From Candidatus Fibrimonadaceae bacterium (GTDB taxonomy: Bacteria > Fibrobacterota > Fibrobacteria > Fibrobacterales > Fibrobacteraceae): a stretch of DNA of 64,000 nt. The stretch covers positions 1 through 64,000 of the forward strand of contig JAITFP010000072.1 of NCBI GenBank assembly GCA_031281275.1, given 5' to 3'. Positions within the stretch are counted from its first letter, which is position 1. Every line of letters starts with the position of its first letter. The translations under genes and the position numbers were made by a program. The notes beneath the pieces were generated by a model, which worked only from the letters and a program-made list of their open reading frames with translations, was not told the origin of the DNA and searched no databases. Positions 9,701-16,088 of the stretch are shown in pieces.

Positions 9701-10943
9701 CTCCAGAAATTTTGTAACGACCACAGGTACTTGTAATTATACCGCTGTAGCTCCTAATGCGTGCACCACTGCTCAAGGCTCAGTCGGAGCAACCGTCTCT
9801 GGCACGTGCGAAAAAGCTGCTCCGACACCTGGCGGAGCAACTATTGACGCAAAATGCGGAGGCGTCGCCGGCACCTTTACCGACTTCTCACCCACCGCAG
9901 GCACCTGCACAGTAGCAGCTCCAACACCGGCTGCTGCTGGCGAAGAATGTAACGGTCTTGTCCTTACTGGCAACGAAAACCCCAGCTTTGCCTTCGAAGC
10001 AACCGCAGGTCAATGCACATATGCAGATACGGGTGATGATGATGATCCATGCTCTATTACCACTGGTGATCTAGCTGGCACAATTCAAGACAACAAGTGC
10101 ATCACTACTTCCACTGCTGTATCAAAAACAGACTGCGATAGCAAATCTGGCGAACTAACAACTGTCACCGCAGGCACCTGCACAGTAGCCTCTGTGGCAG
10201 CCACTGCAGCAACCGATGCTCTTAGATGCGCTGGTCTTACTACTCCTACCTTCACTGCCACCGCAGGCACCTGTTCAGTCTTATCTACTGATCCAACTGA
10301 TGCTAGTGGTGATGGTGAATGCGATGGCACTGATTTAGTTGGCACCACTTTCCACATAGCCACAGCTGTTTGCACAAAAACACTTTCTTCATCATCAACT
10401 GGTACTGGCATTACCTCCGCCAATTGCGAGACTATTGGTGGCAGCGCGGCGGCAAGCTTAACATCCACCATAATCAGATGCACGGAAACAGGTGTTGATG
10501 CTAGCGCAGTGACCCAGCAGTCTTCAACCAATCTGAATGCACTTTGCTCCACAAATCCTGCTACAGTTGCTCCTGGACAACAAAGTGTCAAATCCCTTGT
10601 GCCAACCAAATCCGAATGCACTTGGGTTGGCGTAACAGGAACCCAATGCAATAATGGCACAGCAACAGCAAGCGTGACCGACATAGAAGCAGATGGTACA
10701 GACACTCCAAGAACAGCTGCCTGCCAGAAGACAGATGCAACATATCTCAGCCTGAGCGTTTGCGACGGACTCAAATCCGGCTCCAACAGCTGGACACCCA
10801 CAGCAGGCACATGCACATGGAACGACAAAATCCAGTCTATTTGCGAAGGCACAGGTCCAACTGGTCTTACCGGAACATGGGACGCAACAACTGCCTCAAG
10901 CAAAACAACCTGCACAGTGAGAAACTGGACATTGGTACCATAA
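6738..10943 (+). CDS. Large cysteine-rich collagen-like lipoprotein 2
   Basis: With the start at the ATG after GGGAGAGATAT, this is a 1401-residue protein with the same signal peptide and lipobox (TISC) as its paralogues. It has Gly-X-Y runs near residues 35-75 and at least six Y-C-G-Y modules ending in LVWKNEYCFSDKK. A second, unrelated repeat region follows over the last 700 residues. It is Thr/Ala/Gly-rich and built of units of about 30-45 residues closing with a motif like TATAGTCT. The last 2 kb including the terminator is duplicated in inverted, promoterless form at 13329..15439. It is probably exported and extracytoplasmic; biochemical role unknown. The gene stays open on both strands over long stretches because of its composition. 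Confidence 0.85.
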   Translation: MRLNRVLLLAATVNIMIFALVFTISCSNGDDGKDGRPGSACVVDGDWNIVCNNVEIGKLEGKAGKDGQPGRNGTDGTGCWIGSKTDEGGYEIFCGAADAGELKGIINGCVSKDLGKYEVGITCGTVKINMCLGKLFDSEENYCDEVSKSIKPLPSSYTKKCGKVEYDTRKQYCGFSETDDPSSSSGTTIYDLCGGTENKTVLVKQPNEDSWDDEYCRWTSDTTAIVGKPATVAADTCDGLPLNKDSWKGEYCGYKSNTAVKKTVVTGICDRMGKTAAGTLPVAWYQGPNERAFGQGYCEVKYDDRKSGKTTYSEDLCGTSSNNKPNNGKWNAEYCGYTSVKSAVWDKIYKPICDDGYGPSRLKVVSSLSGGVVDSIIRKDYCAYTPDGTTELDLFCGDNGKPNASKWNRDYCGLSKDNPDPANDKVLYTNGLCDSGPFSYYKENGPNTAAAFATKTTAAGSDPGPTKSNFWNGYCKWNTITEKTELTLYADTCGVEGTGSKRPNSGKWNKEYCGYASQDALGIKGAGVALYDGTTDPTSVLYNRTVYINQVLKNDACEDGTGPSDGEENKILPIKADGSLDAAVTIKGQTINSNNYCAIVNLAKQGVKVIPSKKTTAVGPCGNSDKPNSGSWKNEYCGYNSMTSGLSIQKGLCGDGNGPNQAQDATYGGYCQWKSADATYTTFVPKNDLTGGYCGDGSTMAKFNELVWKNEYCFSDKKVATCPGGRVGLIYTMKSTDPVNDRCPTKASACSWDKASQCASDAGCTNINGPGLCSSGGCYAWDAAEVGSVKCKPTNKFRCNTYNGFTDNSGTYQGVWTPGAVGTSGNAFNDNPNNTGTCTDPTLTTTLLCTATGDGPTDALNGLGGWKYDRVFAETRECTKTGVSGVGIGSCPTTTGAASGDPNEADEWTTTAGQCTWPGACSAVTGITGGTDVTIGTCKDENAAYATSCPEIASKEGARHITEGTCNWTNVSGAALTACPATVTSGSGSRNFVTTTGTCNYTAVAPNACTTAQGSVGATVSGTCEKAAPTPGGATIDAKCGGVAGTFTDFSPTAGTCTVAAPTPAAAGEECNGLVLTGNENPSFAFEATAGQCTYADTGDDDDPCSITTGDLAGTIQDNKCITTSTAVSKTDCDSKSGELTTVTAGTCTVASVAATAATDALRCAGLTTPTFTATAGTCSVLSTDPTDASGDGECDGTDLVGTTFHIATAVCTKTLSSSSTGTGITSANCETIGGSAAASLTSTIIRCTETGVDASAVTQQSSTNLNALCSTNPATVAPGQQSVKSLVPTKSECTWVGVTGTQCNNGTATASVTDIEADGTDTPRTAACQKTDATYLSLSVCDGLKSGSNSWTPTAGTCTWNDKIQSICEGTGPTGLTGTWDATTASSKTTCTVRNWTLVP

Positions 10944-10973
10944 ACTTAACTGACGATATATAAACCTCCCTGC

Positions 10974-11009
10974 CTCCCCCGTCGCAAATGCGGCGGGGGA
11001 GCTTTTTTT
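10974..11009 (+). terminator. Rho-independent terminator after large lipoprotein 2
   Basis: A stem of CTCCCCCGTCGC with GCGGCGGGGGAG around AAAT, followed by seven T. The same terminator with compensatory-looking changes appears inverted at 13329..13367. Confidence 0.95.
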
Positions 11010-11022
11010 GTATATTATAAAT

Positions 11023-11259
11023 ATGCTGGACAAAGAATTTTCTTATTATCTTGCGAACCAGAACGAGTTATTGAAGAAATACAATAACCGTTTTATCGTC
11101 ATTATGGGCGAAAATGTCGTGGACGACTATGATACTTACGAGCAGGCTTTATTTCAATCCTCCCAAAAGCACGAATTGGGCACTTTCTTGATACAGGAGT
11201 GCACGGAAGGCGAAGGCGCTTATACTCAAACCTTCCATTCTCGCGTTGCTTTTAGGTAA
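11023..11259 (+). CDS. Small DUF5678-like protein
   Basis: The start chosen is the ATG 15 bases inside the ORF-track entry (which uses a TTG within the terminator tail), giving 78 residues. A TATATT box ends six bases before this ATG and there is no Shine-Dalgarno sequence, so the mRNA may be leaderless. The sequence NELLKKYNNRFIVIMGENVV followed by DTYEQAL resembles DUF5678 proteins, a short family of unknown function. It ends four bases before an aspartic-protease-like gene. From memory such pairs occur elsewhere, but this needs a search. Function unknown. Confidence 0.6.
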   Translation: MLDKEFSYYLANQNELLKKYNNRFIVIMGENVVDDYDTYEQALFQSSQKHELGTFLIQECTEGEGAYTQTFHSRVAFR

Positions 11260-11263
11260 ACTT

Positions 11264-11731
11264 ATGGATCAAATACAACTTAAATCATTTACGGTTGACT
11301 ACAACGGGATAATTCCGTATTTAGAAACTTCCTGCTGGATTTGTGCTGCGTTTGACCCAGTTTTTTTGCCATCGGGAGCTACGCCTCCACCCTTGGTGGA
11401 ATTTAAGGCTTTATGGGATACTGGGGCTACAGGATCTGTTATATCTGAAAATGTGGCTCGCAATTTGGGATTAAAATCATCCAGCAAGACAAAGGTATAC
11501 CATGCTAACGGCGAATCTTATGCGGAAGTTTACAGCATAAATATTTTGCTTCCGAATGAAGTAAGCTTTCGGGCTTTGCGGGTAACACAAGGCATTCTGA
11601 AAGACATAGATGTTCTTATAGGCATGGATATTATTTCAAAAGGGGATTTTGCGGTTACTACGTCTTTGGGCAAAACTAAATTTTCTTTCCAAATTCCATC
11701 TACGCACGATATTGACTTTTCAAGAGATTAG
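11264..11731 (+). CDS. Retropepsin-like aspartic protease family protein
   Basis: The 155-residue protein (ATG six codons inside the ORF-track entry) has the single-domain aspartyl protease signature ALWDTGATGSVIS, with the catalytic Asp in DTGA, and a later hydrophobic LIGMDIISKG that matches the ILG-type motif near the end of retropepsin-like domains. Bacterial members of this clan usually act as homodimers; substrates are mostly unknown. It is encoded four bases after the DUF5678-like gene and probably shares its transcript. It lies inside the loop between the inverted arms of the cysteine-rich lipoprotein duplication. Family call is fairly firm; role unknown. Confidence 0.75.
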   Translation: MDQIQLKSFTVDYNGIIPYLETSCWICAAFDPVFLPSGATPPPLVEFKALWDTGATGSVISENVARNLGLKSSSKTKVYHANGESYAEVYSINILLPNEVSFRALRVTQGILKDIDVLIGMDIISKGDFAVTTSLGKTKFSFQIPSTHDIDFSRD

Positions 11732-11733
11732 AA

Positions 11734-11755
11734 AACTGCTCCTTGGGGTGGGTTT
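11734..11755 (+). repeat. 22-bp direct repeat, left of the rpn gene
   Basis: AACTGCTCCTTGGGGTGGGT plus two T is repeated exactly at 12667..12688. The two copies bracket the Rpn-family gene on both sides in the same orientation. They could mark insertion of the gene as a unit or a duplicated flank. Confidence 0.9.
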
Positions 11756-11785
11756 GTCCAAAGATGTTTTTCGCTTGGATTGATA

Positions 11786-12643
11786 TCATCGTACGGCATA
11801 ATTCCTAGAAAGCCCAAGCCTTCGTTTAGCCTCCGACAAAGGAATACCCCTTTCCAAAAGGGCAAGCAATTTTTTCATGCCTTTTATTTCGCCTCTAGCT
11901 TCGCCTCTAGCTTCGCCTTCCTCTATGCCTTCTTCATACCTAACGGCAAGGGCATCTTTCAAATTGAACTCTGTGCTCAACATATTCACTACCTCCGATG
12001 AATTTTGCTTCAAATAATCACGCAATATCCCTTTGTCTATGCAATAAACGACAGCCTTCTCTATCGCTTCCTTCAAGGAAGTGCCACTGGACTGAAATTC
12101 TCTAACCTTTGCTACAAAAGCAGAATAACCTGCCAAATTCTTGCTCCTCTGTTCCAGCTTTGGATTATGACCCTTGTTTATATTCAGCACTCGAACTGAC
12201 AATTCCAGCTCAGGTGCTTTCTTTATGCCGATTTGCTCAAAAGCTTCTGAAAGTTTCAATATTTTTTCTTTCGGATATTTGTCCACTCCGTTGTATAGAA
12301 CTATGAATTCGGGTCTTGGGATTTTTATCAAATTCTGTTTGTAAATGCTTTTGGGGTCTATTATCTTTTCATATACCTTAGAAACATATATCAGAAAACG
12401 CAAAGGCATATTTTCATTTATGCTAGATTGATGCTCGATGAGTACAACCAATTTGCCGCCTATCGTGAAAGATATATCGTTCTGCCTATTTGGGAACAGA
12501 ACGCCATCCAAGGTGTTGATGTTTATCATATTAGGGTCTTTGTAGGAAGTTCCCTCTATCGCGTTGTACAATTCCAGCAGACGCTTCTTGTCTTTGAACA
12601 AGGAAGTGAAAACCGAATCTTTGTATTTGCGTTTAGCCGGCAT
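11786..12643 (-). CDS. Rpn-family recombination-promoting nuclease / putative transposase
   Basis: The 285-residue protein has the N-terminal pattern of Rpn (YhgA-like) proteins: KYKDSVFTSLF, then NDISFTIGGKLVVLIEHQSS, which holds the Asp and Glu-x-Gln residues of a PD-(D/E)XK nuclease core. The middle region has PRPEFIVLYNGV. The C-terminus has Gly/Glu-rich EARGEARGE repeats and a short helix-turn-helix-like end, typical for the family. E. coli Rpn proteins are reported to stimulate RecA-independent recombination and cut DNA. Here the gene sits between 22-bp direct repeats and between inverted copies of a 2-kb lipoprotein segment. It may be active, since the frame is intact. Confidence 0.88.
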   Translation of the reverse strand: MPAKRKYKDSVFTSLFKDKKRLLELYNAIEGTSYKDPNMININTLDGVLFPNRQNDISFTIGGKLVVLIEHQSSINENMPLRFLIYVSKVYEKIIDPKSIYKQNLIKIPRPEFIVLYNGVDKYPKEKILKLSEAFEQIGIKKAPELELSVRVLNINKGHNPKLEQRSKNLAGYSAFVAKVREFQSSGTSLKEAIEKAVVYCIDKGILRDYLKQNSSEVVNMLSTEFNLKDALAVRYEEGIEEGEARGEARGEIKGMKKLLALLERGIPLSEAKRRLGLSRNYAVR

Positions 12644-12666
12644 AAAGATAATATAGAAAAAGGAAT

Positions 12667-12688
12667 AACTGCTCCTTGGGGTGGGTTT
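12667..12688 (+). repeat. 22-bp direct repeat, right of the rpn gene
   Basis: Exact copy of 11734..11755, located 24 bases upstream of the rpn start codon (rpn reads leftward). The following 12689..12863 has no gene. It is AT-rich and contains a perfect inverted repeat TTTGCAAAC-ACTT-GTTTGCAAA at 12830..12851. Confidence 0.9.
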
Positions 12689-12863
12689 TATCTATAAAAC
12701 ACTTTTCCTATTCTCTCAATGTGTTCTATTAAATTCTCGTTTTTTATGTTTGAAAATAATGAAATATCCACCAAATCAGTAAGTTAGTAAATTTTGGAAA
12801 TTTAAAGGTGTTTAAGAAAAATGCACATTTTTGCAAACACTTGTTTGCAAAATTCACTTTTCT

Positions 12864-12892
12864 GAATTTTTTTCCCGTTTTTTTCCGTCTAA
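12864..12892 (+). promoter_or_regulatory. ECF-sigma-like promoter, copy C
   Basis: GAATTT-N16-CGTCTAA with the same T-rich spacer and downstream AATAGGTAAC and GGAGGT as copies A and B. It sits directly before the transposase remnant, with ATG at 12921. Confidence 0.55.
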
Positions 12893-12920
12893 TAGGTAAC
12901 GAATGAAAATGGAGGTATAT

Positions 12921-13315
12921 ATGAAATATAATCCTGATCGGCATGGCAGGCATTCTATACGTTTACGTGGCTATGATTATGCGACCACTGGGGCGTATTT
13001 TGTTACGATATGTTTGAATCGGCGGATTTCACGTGGGCAACGTGGGTATGGGCAATATGGGTATGGGCAACCACGTTGGGTTGCCCAAATACACGTGATT
13101 GCACCAACCGCAATTTGCCATATTTAATTGACCGTTTCAAAACCGGAACAACGAACAAATATATAGACGGGGTTAAAACAGCCAAATGGAAACCATTTCA
13201 TAAAAAACTATGGCAACGTAATTATTATGAATATATAATCCGTGATGAGGCGGCATACGCAAGAATTGCAGAATACATCCGTAATAACCCTATTTTATGG
13301 GAAAAGAAACATTAA
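12921..13315 (+). pseudogene. Broken REP-associated tyrosine transposase (RAYT)
   Basis: The first frame encodes the family's N-terminus (RHSIRLRGYDYATTGAYFVTICLNRR). The C-terminus (KLWQRNYYEYIIRDE and IAEYIRNNP) is in a different frame downstream (ORF 13010..13315). The central part with the catalytic His-x-His and Tyr region is missing, so this is a deleted and frameshifted remnant. At the junction there are tandem GGGTATGGGCAA units inside an imperfect inverted repeat (CACGTGGGCAAC with GTTGCCC and CACGTG), resembling a REP hairpin. The 5' leader is the same ECF-like leader as the coiled-coil genes. Not functional as a transposase. Confidence 0.85.
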
Positions 13316-13328
13316 AAACCACCCCCCC

Positions 13329-13367
13329 AAAAAAAAAAGCTCCCCCACCGCAATTGCGATGGGGGAG
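13329..13367 (-). terminator. Rho-independent terminator of the inverted lipoprotein fragment
   Basis: Read on the minus strand: a stem of CTCCCCCATCGC with GCGGTGGGGGAG around AATT, then a run of T. It is the inverted duplicate of the terminator at 10974..11009, including the flanking GCCTCCC and the preceding TGACGATAT block. Confidence 0.9.
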
Positions 13368-13393
13368 GCAGGGAGGTTTATATCGTCAGTTCT

Positions 13394-15439
13394 TTATGGT
13401 GCCCAGCCAGCCACTGTGCAGGTTGTTTTGCTGGAGGCAGTTGTTGCGTCCCATGTTCCAGTAAGAGTGCTTGTGCAAAGAGTCTGTTGTTTGTCAGCCC
13501 ATGTGCATGTGCCTTCTGTGGCTTTCCAACCACCTTTGGCACCGACACTGCCGCAGGCAGCTATGTTGACATACGCTACATCTTCTTTCGTGCAAGCATC
13601 TGAAGTTTCAGCGCTAGCTGTTACGTTTCCAGCAGTGACGCACTGGGTATTAGTCACGTCAGACCATACGCAGGTGGCTTGGGTGGAAGTATAGCCGGCG
13701 GTGGTGGCAGGTATTGTTACCGTTCCGCCGCAGGCAGTGACTGCCGCCGTAGTGAGATTACCACCAGGCGCAACCGGAGTAGATATAGCTACTCCGGTTT
13801 GTGTGCAGGTGCCTTTGGTGTATTTGCCAGCCGCAAGTGTGCCGCTAATATTGCCTGCGCCTGTACCGCATTGGGTAGCAGTTTTCGTGCCGTAATCGCA
13901 GGTGCCCGCTGTGGCTTTGAAAGTGAATGTGCCGCCAGCAAGACCACCGCATTCATTGTCTGTATCAGTTGCGTCTGTTGCTGTTGCTGTGCAGGTGCCT
14001 GCAGTGCCATCTAATGTGCCATTGCCCAAATCGTCGTCTTCGCAATCCGTGTCGTCTGCTGCAACAATAGTAGCAGTGTGCACGCAGGTGCCTTTGCCTT
14101 GTTGTGCTGTTGTGCCACCCCAAGTACCAGTAACAACGCTCTTGCATTGAGCAAAAGTAGTTCCTGTTGCAGTGCATGTGCCTGTGCCTGTGCCTGGGAT
14201 GCCTGGGATGCCTGGGATATCAGTGGCGCAAGCATCATTTTCAGTCCAAGAGCATGTGTTCGTGTTTTCAGTCCAGCCGGTGCCGCAATCAGTATCTTCC
14301 GTATCGGTCCAAGTGCATGTGCCCGCTGTGGCTTTGTATCCGAAGCTACCGCCGCTTAAGCTGCTGCAATCATCGGCAGTCACATTGGCACTGCAAGTGC
14401 CTGCTGTGGGTGCGAAGGCTGTGGCTGTGTGTGTGCCAGCAGTGCATTCGCTGGGGATAGCTGTTGTGCTGGTGATTCCTGTGATTGTCTTTTCGCATAC
14501 GCCTTCGGTTGCAGACCATGAGCCGGAGCCTGTCTTGTTGGTAGCGCAGCCATCGGCACCGCTGTTTGCGGGCACGTCAATCCATCTGCAGGTGACTTGT
14601 GATACTAGCATGGAGGAAGCACTTTTGCCGTCTCTTTCAGCGCAAGCGCCACTAACGAGAGTAGCACTAGTTTCTGTGCAGGCATCTACTAGAGTTGCTG
14701 AGGTGCCGCCGGCAATGCTGTTGGCTGCGCAAGTGCCAGTCCATTTGCATTCGCCTTTGGTTGTTTCCCATTCATCTGCGTCATCAGCGCCGCTGTTGTT
14801 GGGGCAAGATTCAACGCCAACGCCACTAACGCCTGTTTTTTTGCATTCGCGGGTTTCAGCAAAGGTGCGGTCGTATGACCAGCCGCCAAGTCCGTTGAGC
14901 ATGTCTGTGGGACCGGCGCCAATGGCTGTGCACAATAGGGTAGTTGTCAAGGTTGGGTCGGTGCAAGTACCTGTGTTATTTGGGTTGTTGGCGAATGTGG
15001 GAGCGGTGCCACCAGCTAGAGCAGGACCGTTTTTCCAGTCGCCTTGGTAGGTGCCGTTGTTATCGGTGAAGCCATTGTAGGTGTTGCATCTGAATTTGTT
15101 TGTTGGCAAGCAGTGCGTGCCGCTTGTGGCTGTAGTGCCGGGATTATCCCATGCGTAGCAACCGCCGTTTGAGCAGAGACCAGGACCAACTATGTTGCTG
15201 CAGCCAGCTTCGTTCAAGCATTCGCTGGCTTTGCCCCAGCTGCAAGCTAAGGCTTTGGTTGGGCAGCGGTCGTTCACTGGGTCGGTGGACTTCATGGTGT
15301 AGATGTTGCCTACTCTACCGCCTGGGCAGGTTGCAACTTTCTTATCGGAGAAGCAGTATTCGTTTTTCCAGACTAACTCATTGAATTTAGCCATTGAACT
15401 GCCGTCGCCGCAGTACTCTCTGCCTTGTGCCTTAATTGT
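13394..15439 (-). pseudogene. Promoterless 3' copy of large lipoprotein 2, inverted (possible silent cassette)
   Basis: The 666-residue ORF from 15394 begins in the middle of a module (MAKFNELVWKNEYCFSDKK) and follows lipoprotein 2 to its C-terminus (TASSKTTCTV) and terminator, on the opposite strand. Homology starts slightly upstream at EYCGDGS. The frame remains open back to the TGA that ends the coiled-coil gene at 15440. There is no signal peptide, lipobox or promoter of its own. Ends are nearly identical to lipoprotein 2, while the repeat-rich middle is different in sequence and length. It could be a truncated pseudogene, or a donor for recombination with lipoprotein 2. Confidence 0.8.
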
Positions 15440-15757
15440 TCAAATAGTGAGCCTGCTATCCACGAACTCCTTGTCTTCTTTTGACAAAGAACCATTTTTC
15501 TCAAGAGTAAACGTCAGTGCCTCTATGGTATTCTTTAATGCATCCATAGTACTGTTCAAATGAGCAAAATCGTTGTATTTCAGTTCGTCTATCCGCTTGT
15601 CAACTTCGTCTATCCGTTTGCCTAAGGAAGCTGTAGCTCCGTCTATTTTCTTTTCTAGAGACGTTTTAAGCAATATAAAACCGCTAAAGCCGAATACTAG
15701 CATTAATAGCATTCGCGCATTTTCTGCGTTAATTATGAGATTTAAAATGCTTTCCAT
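15440..15757 (-). CDS. Small membrane-anchored coiled-coil protein (paralogue 2)
   Basis: 105 residues, paralogous to 1251..1610: the same MESIL start, a transmembrane helix at about residues 14-32, then a heptad-like region (LGKRIDEVDKRIDELKYNDF) and the shared LSKEDKEFVDSRL end. The start ATG is preceded by AAGGAGG inside a leader ORF. Its TGA is in the same frame as the truncated lipoprotein copy that follows, with no gap, so a rearrangement joined the two. Downstream sequence of the other paralogue (tgt) is absent here. Function unknown. Confidence 0.7.
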   Translation of the reverse strand: MESILNLIINAENARMLLMLVFGFSGFILLKTSLEKKIDGATASLGKRIDEVDKRIDELKYNDFAHLNSTMDALKNTIEALTFTLEKNGSLSKEDKEFVDSRLTI

Positions 15758-15825
15758 AGCAGTCCCTCCTTTGAATATACAAAATTCTTGCCACCAATGC
15801 AGGGTTTAACCCTTTCTTTTTTCAT
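15742..15825 (-). CDS. 27-residue leader ORF overlapping coiled-coil paralogue 2
   Basis: Starts with ATGAAAAAA after CGGAGG and ends WKAF-stop inside the first codons of the coiled-coil gene, exactly as at 1204..1266. The interior sequence differs from the first copy (it has KPCIGGK), while both ends are conserved. It carries the downstream Shine-Dalgarno sequence (AAGGAGG). Translational coupling is the simplest reading. Confidence 0.5.
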   Translation of the reverse strand: MKKERVKPCIGGKNFVYSKEGLLWKAF

Positions 15826-15856
15826 AAAAAACCTCCGTTTTTATTCTGTTACTATG

Positions 15857-15885
15857 TTAGACGTAAAAAAAGGGGAAAAAAATTC
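15857..15885 (-). promoter_or_regulatory. ECF-sigma-like promoter, copy B
   Basis: Read on the minus strand: GAATTT, a 16-base T/C spacer, CGTCTAA, then AGTAAC and CGGAGG before the leader ATG. Same architecture as copies A and C. The gap from 15886 to 15957 is AT-rich, with repeated TTCTGCAAA-type words and no gene. Confidence 0.55.
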
Positions 15886-15960
15886 TAAAAAGTGAAAATT
15901 CTGCAAAAATTCTTTAAATTCTGCAAATTCTGGTCAAAAACACTTTTTTTAACTTTACCC

Positions 15961-15989
15961 TTGACAAATTTCCAAGAATTTTCTATATT
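15961..15989 (+). promoter_or_regulatory. Consensus-like sigma-70 promoter of large lipoprotein gene 3
   Basis: TTGACA-N17-TATATT with the same 100-base leader as the paralogous genes, including GCAAGCGAA and GGGAGAGATAT before the ATG. Confidence 0.85.
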
Positions 15990-16088
15990 TATACCTGTCG
16001 GAAAAAAATAACCTTTTTTTTAGGCAAGCGAACAAGCCGAAAATCGCGCAAAAAGCAAAGAGTAGGCACAAGAAGAAGGGAGAGATAT

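Noticed and set aside
10085-10915. 276-residue minus-strand ORF opposite lipoprotein 2
   Set aside because: It is an antisense shadow of the Thr/Ala/Gly-rich repeats (codon composition keeps the opposite frame open). No signal, start region or domain.
12828-12852. TTTGCAAAC inverted repeat as an intrinsic terminator
   Set aside because: AT-rich short stem and no T run directly after it; may be an operator but unsupported.
14172-15050. 292-residue plus-strand ORF opposite the inverted lipoprotein copy
   Set aside because: Same artefact as above; the minus-strand frame matches the paralogue to its C-terminus and terminator.
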